Origin: CAADGU01 sp035444285
GTDB lineage: Bacteria > Chloroflexota > Anaerolineae > Promineifilales > Promineifilaceae
NCBI GenBank assembly: GCA_035444285.1
Contig: DAOMOK010000002.1
Location: 248,001-312,000 of the forward strand
Length of the DNA stretch: 64,000 nucleotides
Direction: 5' to 3'
Every line of letters begins with the position of its first letter. Position 1 is the stretch's first letter. This document shows positions 32,693-40,417 of this stretch, piece by piece. A program made the position numbers and the translations under genes. The notes under the pieces are model-generated. The model was not told where the DNA came from, made no database searches, and saw only the letters and a list, made by a program, of their open reading frames with translations.

Positions 32693-33448
32693 ATGGACCC
32701 CATGTTTTATCTGATTAGTGCGCTGGCGGTCTTTATCTTCTCCGGGCTGATGGCAATGGCCGGTCTGGGGGCGGCATTTCTGTTTGTGCCTTTGTTTTAT
32801 TACATGGGCGTGCCGCTGGCGCAGGCCACGGCCGTGGCCCTCCTGCTCAATGTCGTCAGCCTGCTCTTTGCCTCTGTCAACTACTGGCGCGGCGGGCTGG
32901 TGAATTGGCGGGTAGGGCTGCCGGTGTTGATCACGGCCGTGATCCTGGCCCCCCTCGGCGCACGGCTGACGCCCTACGTGGATCGCCGTCTGCTGTTAGG
33001 CATGTTTGCCGCCTTTCTCGTTTTTGCCGGAGCCATGATGCTCTTTTACCGCCCTCAACCGCGCCAACAAGAGATGGCGCGCCGTGTGGAAATTGGCGCT
33101 GGCGTGGGCGTTGGCGGCGCCGCCGGTTTTCTCGGTGGGATGCTGGGTGTGGGCGGCGGCAATTTCATTTTGCCTGTGCTCAACTGGCTGGGACTGGATG
33201 CTAAAGTTGCGGCGGGCACAACGGCCGTGATCGTCGTCTTCTCTTCCTTCAGCGGCTTTCTGGGACACGCCACTTTGGGTGGCTTAGACCCCCTGTTTGT
33301 GGGCCTGATGGCGCTGATGGCCGCCAGCGGCTCTATCGTTGGCTCGCAGTTGATGAAAAACAAACTCTCCAGCGCCCAACTCAAACGCATCATTGGCATT
33401 TTGCTTTGGCTCATTGCCGCCAAGATGATCTTTGATCTACTGAAATAA
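32693..33448 (+). CDS. TauE/SafE-family permease 1
   Basis: 251 residues from ATG 32693. Eight hydrophobic helices in two repeated halves, each opening with the family's Gly-rich signature (AMAGLGAAFLFVPLFYYMGVPLAQATAVALLLNV; GGMLGVGGGNFILPVL..AAGTTAVIVVFSS). TauE/SafE proteins export sulfite, sulfoacetate or other sulfur-containing anions. Followed 12 bp later by a second member. Confidence 0.88.
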   Translation: MDPMFYLISALAVFIFSGLMAMAGLGAAFLFVPLFYYMGVPLAQATAVALLLNVVSLLFASVNYWRGGLVNWRVGLPVLITAVILAPLGARLTPYVDRRLLLGMFAAFLVFAGAMMLFYRPQPRQQEMARRVEIGAGVGVGGAAGFLGGMLGVGGGNFILPVLNWLGLDAKVAAGTTAVIVVFSSFSGFLGHATLGGLDPLFVGLMALMAASGSIVGSQLMKNKLSSAQLKRIIGILLWLIAAKMIFDLLK

Positions 33449-33460
33449 AGAGGAACGACC

Positions 33461-34216
33461 ATGTTATACATTGTGATTAGTCTGACGCTATTCGTTTTGT
33501 CCTTTGTTGCCGGCATGATGGGTCTGGGCGTAGCTTTTATTGCTACACCGGTCTTGGGCTTATTTGGCTTTGAGTTGAAGCATGTGATCATGCCCTGGTC
33601 GTTGTGGCTAAATGGCATTACGGCTATCTCTACGGCCATCGCCCTGGCGCGAGCAAAACTGGTGGATTGGCGCACGGCCGTGCCGCTGCTCATCATTGCC
33701 ACCATCGTCGCCCCTATCGGCGTCTGGCTGCTACAGTTTGTGTCTACGAATGTCATCTGGTGGATTTATGTGGGTGTGCTGTTTTTCCTGGCTTATCGCA
33801 TGGCCTTCCCGCCCAAGATGGATGATGCCCATCCCCCTGTCATTCCCGACTCAACGCGCGTAAAAGCCGGCGGAGCTACCCTGGGTATCGGGGTTTTTGC
33901 CGGTTTTTTGGGCGTGGGGCCGGGCTTCCTGATGTTGCCTACTCTGGTTATGTTAGGGTTTACAGCGCGTATTGCGGCGGCGACAACGGCCGTTATCGTC
34001 ACCCTCCCCTCTTTTTCAGCATTTGCCCGCCATCTGGAATTAGCGCAGTTTGATTGGACGATGCTGATTGTCACCAGTATTGCGGCCGTCATTGGCGCGC
34101 AATTGGGGGCCAGGTTCATGGCAAAGCGCGTCAAAAGCCTCGTCCTTACCCGTATGTTTGCCGTCGCCCTCGTTTTTCTGGCCATCCAACGCGCCTGGAT
34201 TTTATTGGCAAGCTAA
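33461..34216 (+). CDS. TauE/SafE-family permease 2
   Basis: 251 residues, about eight helices, with FVAGMMGLGVAFIATPVL and the second-half signature GFLGVGPGFLMLPTLVMLGF..AAATTAVIVTLPS. Same length as its upstream neighbour but divergent, so the two may form a heteromeric transporter. Substrate probably a sulfur oxyanion or, in this setting, a thiolated arsenic species; the latter is speculation. Confidence 0.87.
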   Translation: MLYIVISLTLFVLSFVAGMMGLGVAFIATPVLGLFGFELKHVIMPWSLWLNGITAISTAIALARAKLVDWRTAVPLLIIATIVAPIGVWLLQFVSTNVIWWIYVGVLFFLAYRMAFPPKMDDAHPPVIPDSTRVKAGGATLGIGVFAGFLGVGPGFLMLPTLVMLGFTARIAAATTAVIVTLPSFSAFARHLELAQFDWTMLIVTSIAAVIGAQLGARFMAKRVKSLVLTRMFAVALVFLAIQRAWILLAS

Positions 34217-34242
34217 AGGTTTGCCGCAATGAGGAAGAACCC

Positions 34243-34617
34243 ATGATTACCTTACAAACCGAAATCCCCGTATTTATGGCCAGCGATGTGACCGAACCAC
34301 TGCATCGTCTGGCGGCCCACCTAAAGGCACATTCGGCCTATGCCCGATTTTTCGACGCCTATCGCGCCATGCATGATGATGTCAAAGCGCAAAGTCTGCT
34401 GGCCGAGCTGCGCGCCCATCAATACCAGGGGCAGGGGGTTGACGCGGACAGCTATCACCAACTCTTACAGCAGTTTAGTGCCTGGCCGTCTGTGCGGGCC
34501 TATCAGGCCGCTGAAGAGGAACTGCATGACCTGATGCAGGCCTTAGACGCCGTGATTAGTGAGGCTGCTGGTATTGCCTTTGCCGCCAATGCCAGGCGAA
34601 GCTGTTGTGGAGGTTAA
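34243..34617 (+). CDS. YlbF/YmcA-family protein 1
   Basis: 124 residues from ATG 34243 (GAGGAAG upstream), all helical. Pattern (HLKAHSAYARFFDAYRAMHDDVKAQSLLAELRAHQ) fits the YlbF/YmcA family, whose Bacillus members form an Fe-S-containing complex with YaaT that alters RNase Y. The end (ARRSCCGG) has adjacent cysteines that could bind a cluster. The following gene is a second member overlapping by RBS. Confidence 0.68.
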   Translation: MITLQTEIPVFMASDVTEPLHRLAAHLKAHSAYARFFDAYRAMHDDVKAQSLLAELRAHQYQGQGVDADSYHQLLQQFSAWPSVRAYQAAEEELHDLMQALDAVISEAAGIAFAANARRSCCGG

Positions 34618-34619
34618 CG

Positions 34620-34985
34620 ATGATGACTTTATCACCCGAACTGTACCGGGCGGCCCAGGATGTTGGCCTGGCGCTGCGCCACCATGAGGCAGTGCAGCCA
34701 TACCTGCAAGCCACTACCGCACTGGCTGCTGATGCCGAGGCCAGTGCCCTGGACGAACAGTTCGAAACCGTTCGCGCCGACCTGATAACACGACAGCGCG
34801 CCGGAGAGGATTTGCCCGTAGATGAGGTTGAGGCGTTTTACACTCTGCGCACGGCCGTTACTGCCAATGGGCTGGTTGAAAACCGGGACTACACACTGGC
34901 GCTGGCTAAGGAGTACCTGGTTCAAGTGAGCGCCGACTTGAATCGCGCTTTGGGGTTGGACTACGTCACGTTGGCGCTTTCTTAA
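34620..34985 (+). CDS. YlbF/YmcA-family protein 2
   Basis: 121 residues from ATG 34620, with GGAGG at 34609-34613 inside the previous gene's end. Helical, same fold pattern (RAAQDVGLALRHHEAVQPYLQATTAL, LVENRDYTLALAKEYLVQVSADLNRALGLDY) but no cysteine tail. Probably forms a hetero-oligomer with the upstream paralogue. An ATG at 34623 is an alternative start. Confidence 0.62.
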   Translation: MMTLSPELYRAAQDVGLALRHHEAVQPYLQATTALAADAEASALDEQFETVRADLITRQRAGEDLPVDEVEAFYTLRTAVTANGLVENRDYTLALAKEYLVQVSADLNRALGLDYVTLALS

Positions 34986-35054
34986 TCCCTGTATTCTACA
35001 GGCCACACGCAGATGACGGATAACGGCTTTCGGGATCGAAATGGAGGAAATACG

Positions 35055-36182
35055 ATGCGACGATTGGTTGTTTTGTTATGGATTATGACTTTGACGTTGT
35101 GGGGGACAACGGCCGTTACGCCCGCCTATGCCCAGGAAGAACCCACCGTGCAAGCCGTCATGTTCTGGATAGAAGGATGCGGTCATTGTGTCTGGGTCAA
35201 AGAAAACGTCTTGCCACCGCTGGCGGCGCAATATGGCGACCAGTGGCAGTTGACGCTGATCGAACTAAGCAGCGCCGGGGATTTTGACCAATTATTTGAC
35301 CTGGGTGCGTCTCTGGGCATACCACGTAACAACATTGGCGTGCCATTTCTGCTGATTGGCGACGCCGTTCTTATTGGCTCTGAGCAGATTCCCGCCGAAC
35401 TGCCCGGCCTGATTGAACGCTATCTGGCGGCGGGGGGTGTGGCCTATCCCACTTACTCGCAGTTGGCTCACTGGCTGCCACAGGAGGAAGCGTGCCTGCC
35501 AGCCCAGCCCTGCCCTGGCCCTGCCCGTTCTTTGCCGCCGGTGTATTCAGAAGCGGAAGCGCAGGAAGTGGATGCCATGACCCGCTCGCTGATGGAGACG
35601 ACGGAAACAGGGGATGTGGATGCGCCGTTGGCAACACCTGCCCGTGATGGTTTCTTGCTGGCGACCATGATCCTGATTGGCATGGTATTGGCTTTGGGGT
35701 ACACGGCCGTGCGCCTCTGGCAGGCGAAGCAGGGCAAGGTGACGCGCCAACCGCCCCATTGGGTCTCCATTGCCTTACCTTTGCTGGCTCTTGTCGGCCT
35801 GGGCGTGGCGGCCTATCTGGCCTACGTGGAAACCCAGGCGGTCACGGCCGTGTGCGGCCCCATCGGCGACTGCAACGCGGTGCAAACCAGCGCCTACGCC
35901 TACCTGTTTGGCATTCCCATCGGCGTGTTGGGTGTTGTGGGCTACCTGGCTATTCTGGGTATGTGGGCATGGCACACAAGGCAAAATGACCACCGGGCCA
36001 TACTGGCATTGGTAGGTATGACTGCGTTTGGCGTGCTGTTTTCCATTTACCTCACCTACCTGGAACCATTTGTCATTGGCGCGGTTTGTGCCTGGTGTCT
36101 GACCTCGGCGGTGGTGATGACGCTGCTGCTGGTGATGAGTGTGGAAACGGCCGTGTCCCATTTGTCACCGGAACCCACATGA
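35055..36182 (+). CDS. Thioredoxin-VKOR fusion (disulfide-forming membrane protein)
   Basis: 375 residues from ATG 35055 (GGAGG eight bases before). Signal peptide (about 1-26), thioredoxin-like domain with active site GCGHC (Cys42, Cys45), a linker with further cysteines (EEACLPAQPCPG), one helix, then a four-helix vitamin K epoxide reductase domain: CGPIGDCNAVQTS loop and quinone-side CxxC in GAVCAWCLTS. VKOR-thioredoxin fusions pass electrons from secreted thiols to quinones. The order here (thioredoxin first) is the reverse of the common bacterial VKOR-Trx arrangement. It would oxidise extracytoplasmic thiols produced or used by this cluster. Confidence 0.88.
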   Translation: MRRLVVLLWIMTLTLWGTTAVTPAYAQEEPTVQAVMFWIEGCGHCVWVKENVLPPLAAQYGDQWQLTLIELSSAGDFDQLFDLGASLGIPRNNIGVPFLLIGDAVLIGSEQIPAELPGLIERYLAAGGVAYPTYSQLAHWLPQEEACLPAQPCPGPARSLPPVYSEAEAQEVDAMTRSLMETTETGDVDAPLATPARDGFLLATMILIGMVLALGYTAVRLWQAKQGKVTRQPPHWVSIALPLLALVGLGVAAYLAYVETQAVTAVCGPIGDCNAVQTSAYAYLFGIPIGVLGVVGYLAILGMWAWHTRQNDHRAILALVGMTAFGVLFSIYLTYLEPFVIGAVCAWCLTSAVVMTLLLVMSVETAVSHLSPEPT

Positions 36183-36257
36183 CAAACGTCACCAATGTGT
36201 CCCAATCCCGCTTTCGCTGCCAATTATCCCTTGACCAGTAGCAATATGTCACTATAC

Positions 36258-36273
36258 TTCAAGAAAGTTTGAA
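36258..36273 (+). promoter_or_regulatory. ArsR-type operator upstream of arsR
   Basis: TTCAAGAAAGTTTGAA: arms TTCAA / TTGAA with spacer of six. An almost identical site lies between arsR and arsD (36733-36748). Confidence 0.6.
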
Positions 36274-36288
36274 CTATCTGGTGTAAAG

Positions 36289-36322
36289 AGAAGTTCAACT
36301 TTTTTGGAAAAGTTGAACTTCT
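36289..36322 (+). promoter_or_regulatory. 15-bp-arm hairpin 11 nt before the arsR start, copy 2
   Basis: Arms AGAAGTTCAACTTTT / AAAAGTTGAACTTCT, loop TTGG. Identical arms and identical 11-nt distance to the start codon as at 31280-31312. Confidence 0.7.
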
Positions 36323-36333
36323 GAGAGACGAAC

Positions 36334-36714
36334 ATGTTTGATGTAAATCCAGCACCAGTAGCCATTGAGCGACTGACAGAACAACTCAAGGCGCTGGCTA
36401 ACCCTAAACGGCTGCAAATGATCCATTTGTTGATAGAAGGCGTTCACTGCAACTGCGAACTGGGCGAGGCGCTGGACATGGCTCCCAACCTGATTTCACA
36501 TCATATGAACATCCTGCGCGACATCGGTTTGGTGAATGTGGAACGGGATGCAGTGGATGCCCGCTGGATTTATTTTTCTCTCGATGAAGCAGCGCTGGCT
36601 GAACTCAACCACACTTTTGGCGTGTTTTTTGACGCCGACCGCATCCAACCGCGCCGCCCCACCTGTGGGCCGCAAGGCGCCGTTGTGCCGGTGGCCGAAA
36701 TTGCCGTTGGCTAA
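36334..36714 (+). CDS. arsR: ArsR-family arsenic repressor of the arsDA operon
   Basis: 126 residues. Winged-helix core (LKALANPKRLQMIHLL, APNLISHHMNILRDIGLV) and an alpha-3 metal box VHCNCELGEAL (Cys-x-Cys), plus PTCGPQ near the end, which can supply a third thiol. TTCAA-N6-TTGAA sites lie before it and before arsD, pointing to autoregulation. The position directly before arsD and arsA supports arsenite/antimonite as ligand. Confidence 0.9.
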   Translation: MFDVNPAPVAIERLTEQLKALANPKRLQMIHLLIEGVHCNCELGEALDMAPNLISHHMNILRDIGLVNVERDAVDARWIYFSLDEAALAELNHTFGVFFDADRIQPRRPTCGPQGAVVPVAEIAVG

Positions 36715-36732
36715 ATTTTTTTACCCAAATAG

Positions 36733-36748
36733 TTCAAGAAATTTTGAA
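36733..36748 (+). promoter_or_regulatory. ArsR-type operator before arsD
   Basis: TTCAAGAAATTTTGAA, arms TTCAA / TTGAA with a six-base spacer, 21 bp before the arsD ATG. Differs by two bases from the site at 36258-36273. Confidence 0.6.
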
Positions 36749-36769
36749 TTAAAAAGGAAAGTATCAACC

Positions 36770-37138
36770 ATGACTGAATCTATCTCCCTCTTCAATGTTG
36801 TTCCCGACACGGGCGTTGGCGCTAAAAATATCGTTGACCAAACGGCCGTTATCGAACTGTTTGATCCCCCCATGTGCTGCCCCACCGGTCTGTGCGGCCC
36901 CTCGCTGGATCAAACCCTGCTCAATGTCAGCGAGATGATCGCGGCCCTACAAGCCGAAGGCACGGCCGTCGAACGCTACCAGATGACCAGCCACCCGCAT
37001 AAGTTCATGAACAATAACGAAGTGATGCGCCTGGTGCGCGAACAACAAATGGCGGCGCTGCCGATTACGGCCGTTCACGGTCAGGTCATCAAAGTGGGCG
37101 CTTACCCGACATTGGCAGAACTACAAGCAGCGTTGTAA
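36770..37138 (+). CDS. arsD: Arsenic metallochaperone ArsD
   Basis: 122 residues from ATG 36770 (AAAAGGAAA upstream). Cys36-Cys37 and Cys42 in DPPMCCPTGLCGPS have the spacing of Cys12, Cys13 and Cys18 of ArsD, the arsenite site that hands metalloid to ArsA. About 24 extra residues precede the usual start. No C-terminal vicinal Cys pairs, as in many short ArsD forms. Confidence 0.9.
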   Translation: MTESISLFNVVPDTGVGAKNIVDQTAVIELFDPPMCCPTGLCGPSLDQTLLNVSEMIAALQAEGTAVERYQMTSHPHKFMNNNEVMRLVREQQMAALPITAVHGQVIKVGAYPTLAELQAAL

Positions 37139-37147
37139 AGCATGAGT

Positions 37148-37231
37148 CGTAACCCGTAATCCGTAACCCGTAACCCGTAATCCGTAATCCGTAATCCGAT
37201 TACGGATTACGGATTACGGGTTACGGGTAAC
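37148..37231 (+). repeat. CCGTAATCCGTAACC tract with inverted centre
   Basis: Seven to eight degenerate CGTAAYCC units followed by the complementary GGATTACGG units, forming a long hairpin between arsD and arsA. Same family as 51117-51226, 53299-53371 and 59890-59977. Confidence 0.8.
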
Positions 37232-37247
37232 GCCCAAAGGAAACCAA

Positions 37248-39104
37248 ATGAACACCCAATTCATCTTCTTCTCCGGCAAAGGCGGCGTGGGCAAAACGAG
37301 TATGGCCTGCGCCACGGCCGTGCGCCACGCTGATGCCGGCAAACGTACCCTGATCATCACTACCGACCCGGCCGCTAACCTGGCCGACGTGTTTGAACAA
37401 CCCATCGGCCATCACATCACGCCGCTGGCCGGCATCGCCGACCTCTGGGCTATGGAAATTGACCCCGACACGGCTACCGCAGAGTACAAAGAGCGGGCGT
37501 TAGCCCCCCTGCGTGCTATCTTCCCCCAGCCGATGGTAGACGTGATAGACGAGCAAATGAGCGGCCCCTGCACCGCCGAAGTGGCCGCCTTCGACCGTTT
37601 CACCGACTTTTTGGTGCTGGATAATGAGGCCGACCGCCCGGTGCAGTTTGACGTGATTGTCTTCGATACCGCGCCCACCGGCCACACCATTCGCCTGCTG
37701 GAACTGCCCGCCGAGTGGGCCAACACCATCAGCGCCGCCGAACAGGGCAGCGGCCAAACCTGCATCGGCCCGGCAGCGGCCATTCAGAGCGCCAAGTTCA
37801 AATACGAACGCGCCCTGGCGATTTTGCGCGATCCGGCGCAGACGCGCTTCACCTTTGTGCTGCACCCGGAAGCCATCGCCATCCATGAAACGCGCCGCGC
37901 CATCGGCGAACTGGGCAAACTGGAAATCCACACCCACGAACTGATCATCAACGGCATCATCCCACCCGAAGCCACCGGCAACGCCCTCTTTGCCGCCCGC
38001 GCCGAGATGCAGGCGGGCTACCTGAGCCAGATTGAGCGCGACCTGCCTTACGCCGCCCGGCGCATGCTCCTGCTGGACGGCGAGATTAAAGGGATTGAAC
38101 GCTTACGCACCGTCGCCGCGCTGCTGCACGGAGAGGAAACCAACCCCTTCAGCAGCAATGGGCACACGGCCGTTCCCGCCACCTTCAAACTGTCCCATCC
38201 ATCTGAATTCATGCCGCGCATCACACCCAACGGCCACCGGCGCACCATTTTCTTTGCCGGTAAGGGGGGTGTGGGCAAAACGGTCGCTTCCTGCGCCACG
38301 GCCGTTTGGCTGGCAACGCAGGGGCACAAAACCCTGCTCCTCACCACCGACCCCGCCGCCCATTTGGGCAACGTCCTGGGCGAACCGGTCGGCGACGAAC
38401 CGGCCCCACTGGCTGGCCTGCCCAACCTGTGGGCGGTAAAAATTGACCCCAAAGCAGTAGGCGAGGCATACAAAAAGCGTATCCTTGATGATGCTCGTGA
38501 GCGCGGCCGTCCCGAAGGCGCGATTCAGGCCATGGCCGAAGAACTGGACTCGCCCTGCACCGAAGAAATCGCCGCCTTTGACCGTTTCATCGAATTTGCT
38601 TCCGATGGCCCCTGGCAGAGCGTGGTTTTTGACACCGCGCCCACCGGCCATACCCTGCGCATGTTGGAACTGCCGCTGGACTGGAGTAAGCAGTTGGATG
38701 TGAAAGTATTTGCTTCGGTGGACACGGCCGTAGCCGACGACATCGCCAAACAGCGTTTCGCCGACGTCATTGACATGATGCGCCGCCCGGAGCGCAGCAC
38801 CTTCGCCTTCGTCATGTACCCGGAATCCACGCCCATCATCGAGGCGTACCGCGCCAGTCAAGAACTGGCGACGCTGGACATCCCCACCGGGTTGGCCGTC
38901 GCCAACTTTGTCATTCCCGAAGAGCAGGCCGACACGCCTTTCACGAAATCGCGCCGCGCCATGCAGGCCCATTATTTGGCCGAAATTCAGGAACGCTTCG
39001 ACACGCCCGTTCTCACCATCCCCCTGCTGCCACAGGAAGTACAGGGGCTGGACATGCTGGCCGCGTTAGGCGAGCAGATGTATAGTGAAGCAGTGCTGGC
39101 TTAG
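37248..39104 (+). CDS. arsA: Arsenite-stimulated ATPase ArsA (two-domain)
   Basis: 618 residues in two homologous halves, each with a deviant Walker A (GKGGVGKTSMAC at 10-21; GKGGVGKTVASC at 338-349) and a signal-transduction motif DTAPTGHT(I/L)R. The three cysteines that bind As(III) in the enterobacterial enzyme have clear equivalents: Cys108 (GPCTAEVAAFDRF), Cys172 (QTCIGP) and Cys437 (SPCTEEIAAFDRF). ArsA normally energises the ArsB antiporter, which is absent here; the TauE/SafE pair or the ArsP-type permease at 19.4 kb are candidate substitutes. Coupled to arsD by proximity (110 bp with a hairpin repeat). Confidence 0.93.
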   Translation: MNTQFIFFSGKGGVGKTSMACATAVRHADAGKRTLIITTDPAANLADVFEQPIGHHITPLAGIADLWAMEIDPDTATAEYKERALAPLRAIFPQPMVDVIDEQMSGPCTAEVAAFDRFTDFLVLDNEADRPVQFDVIVFDTAPTGHTIRLLELPAEWANTISAAEQGSGQTCIGPAAAIQSAKFKYERALAILRDPAQTRFTFVLHPEAIAIHETRRAIGELGKLEIHTHELIINGIIPPEATGNALFAARAEMQAGYLSQIERDLPYAARRMLLLDGEIKGIERLRTVAALLHGEETNPFSSNGHTAVPATFKLSHPSEFMPRITPNGHRRTIFFAGKGGVGKTVASCATAVWLATQGHKTLLLTTDPAAHLGNVLGEPVGDEPAPLAGLPNLWAVKIDPKAVGEAYKKRILDDARERGRPEGAIQAMAEELDSPCTEEIAAFDRFIEFASDGPWQSVVFDTAPTGHTLRMLELPLDWSKQLDVKVFASVDTAVADDIAKQRFADVIDMMRRPERSTFAFVMYPESTPIIEAYRASQELATLDIPTGLAVANFVIPEEQADTPFTKSRRAMQAHYLAEIQERFDTPVLTIPLLPQEVQGLDMLAALGEQMYSEAVLA

Positions 39105-39120
39105 CATCTCAAGACCAAAG

Positions 39121-39157
39121 ACCTGACAGGTTTCCAAAAACCTGTCAGGTCTGAACG
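39121..39157 (+). repeat. CCTGACAGG palindromic repeat, copy 4 (short form)
   Basis: ACCTGACAGGTTTCCAAAAACCTGTCAGGTCTGAAC in shortened form: the two ends meet with only a few bases between them, giving a terminator-like hairpin 17 bases after arsA. Confidence 0.75.
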
Positions 39158-39188
39158 AATCTGGAGTTAATAATGCGGAGAAACAGTT

Positions 39189-39434
39189 ATGCCACTTTAT
39201 GATTTTCGCTGTAAAGAGTGTGGACACCCGTTTACAGTGCGGGCGTCGTTCAAAGAGAAGGACGCGGGCTTGCTGCCGGAATGCCCGGTTTGCCATGCGC
39301 TAGAGACACAGCCGGTATTGACGGCGGGCATTTTTATCGGTCAGGCGGCGGGAGACGACGGCCGTTCCCTCCCCTTACCCATGATGAGCGGCCCGGCCTG
39401 TGGTTGTGGTTCCGGCGGGTGCGGTTGCGGATGA
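39189..39434 (+). CDS. FmdB-type zinc ribbon protein
   Basis: 81 residues. N-terminal zinc ribbon MPLYDFRCKECGHPF..LPECPVCH (two CxxC pairs), then a tail ending in a Cys/Gly cluster (ACGCGSGGCGCG). Such small proteins are thought to be regulatory or metal-delivery factors. It overlaps the next gene by an ATGA. Confidence 0.82.
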   Translation: MPLYDFRCKECGHPFTVRASFKEKDAGLLPECPVCHALETQPVLTAGIFIGQAAGDDGRSLPLPMMSGPACGCGSGGCGCG

Positions 39435-39736
39435 GTGCGCCAACCATCATTCAAATCATCGGCTCGCCGGTAGCCTGTACGGATGGCGTTAAGGAGACCT
39501 GGCGTGATCTGGCGGAGTGGCTGGCGGGGAAACTGGAGGCACGGTATGGCACGGCCGTGACCACCACCTACTACGACCTGTTCGACCCCGACTGTCCGCC
39601 CCTGCCACCCGACACCCAACTTCCCCTGGTATTGCTCAACGGGCAGGTTCTTAGCAGCGGTGGCAAGCTCTCCATGCCCGCCATCCGCCAACACCTCGAT
39701 GCGCTGGGTGTGCCACCCGCTGTTGCCAGAAGCTGA
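39431..39736 (+). CDS. YuzD-like thiol-disulfide oxidoreductase-type protein
   Basis: 101 residues from ATG 39431. The body follows the YuzD/DUF1462 pattern (thioredoxin fold): IIGSPVACTDG, a helix to KLEARYGTAVTTTYYDLFDPD, then LPLVLLNGQVLSSGGKLSMPAI. Only one cysteine remains in the N-terminal loop, plus one in DPDC. Last plus-strand gene of the redox cluster; converges on a minus-strand response regulator 27 bp away. Confidence 0.6.
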   Translation: MSAPTIIQIIGSPVACTDGVKETWRDLAEWLAGKLEARYGTAVTTTYYDLFDPDCPPLPPDTQLPLVLLNGQVLSSGGKLSMPAIRQHLDALGVPPAVARS

Positions 39737-39763
39737 CATTCAAACAGTTCTAAACAGCGGGTA

Positions 39764-40417
39764 TTATTCCAGCAACCCTTGTGCCAGGGCAAAGCGCACC
39801 AGCGCCGCCCGGCTGCGCAGTTCTAGCTTCTCCATGCCGCGCGCCCGGTAGGTGTCTACGGTTTTGACACTCAGGGCCAGTTGGTCGGCGATTTCTTTGC
39901 TGGTGTGCCCCAGCGCTACCAGCCGCAGCACCTCCTGTTCGCGCTCGCTTAAAGTGTTCCAAAGTTCTTCCTCAGCCGCCGGCTTCTCATTGTCCGGCGT
40001 TGCATCTTCCAATAACGCGCGGGTCATGGAGGGATGGACGTACACATCACCGCGCATGACGGCTTGAATGGCAACAATCAACTCCACATCAGCCGCTTTT
40101 TTCAGTACATAACCAGACGCCCCACTTTTGAATGCCCGGCGCAAATAGCCCTCGTCATGGTGCATGGTGAGGATGAGGATGCGGGCATCGGGCACACGCT
40201 GGCGCAGCAGCGGCAGCGCCTCCAGCCCACCCAACCGGGGCATGGTCAAATCCAACAAAATAATGTCTGGCTGCTCTGTTTCCACCAGCGCCAGAAGCTC
40301 GACGCCATCGGCGGCTTCGCCGATGACGGTCATGTCGCTGCGGGCATTAAGCAGGGCAGCCAATCCGGTACGCAGCACGGTATGGTCGTCGGCCAGTATA
40401 ATGCGGATGGGCGTCAT
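39764..40417 (-). CDS. NarL/FixJ-family response regulator
   Basis: 217 residues: receiver with DDH near 10-12, Asp56 (DIILLDLTMPRLGG) and Lys in YVLKKA, then a LuxR-type helix-turn-helix (LSEREQEVLRLVALGHTSKEIADQLAL). Start overlaps the histidine kinase stop, so the two are a cognate pair. Likely regulates the molybdoenzyme operon upstream or the divergent redox cluster, comparable with TtrR. Confidence 0.92.
   Translation of the reverse strand: MTPIRIILADDHTVLRTGLAALLNARSDMTVIGEAADGVELLALVETEQPDIILLDLTMPRLGGLEALPLLRQRVPDARILILTMHHDEGYLRRAFKSGASGYVLKKAADVELIVAIQAVMRGDVYVHPSMTRALLEDATPDNEKPAAEEELWNTLSEREQEVLRLVALGHTSKEIADQLALSVKTVDTYRARGMEKLELRSRAALVRFALAQGLLE

Noticed and set aside
37148..37231. 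Possible replication or attachment site
   Set aside because: Same degenerate CCGTAATCC tract occurs at several other intergenic positions; no DnaA boxes or integrase.
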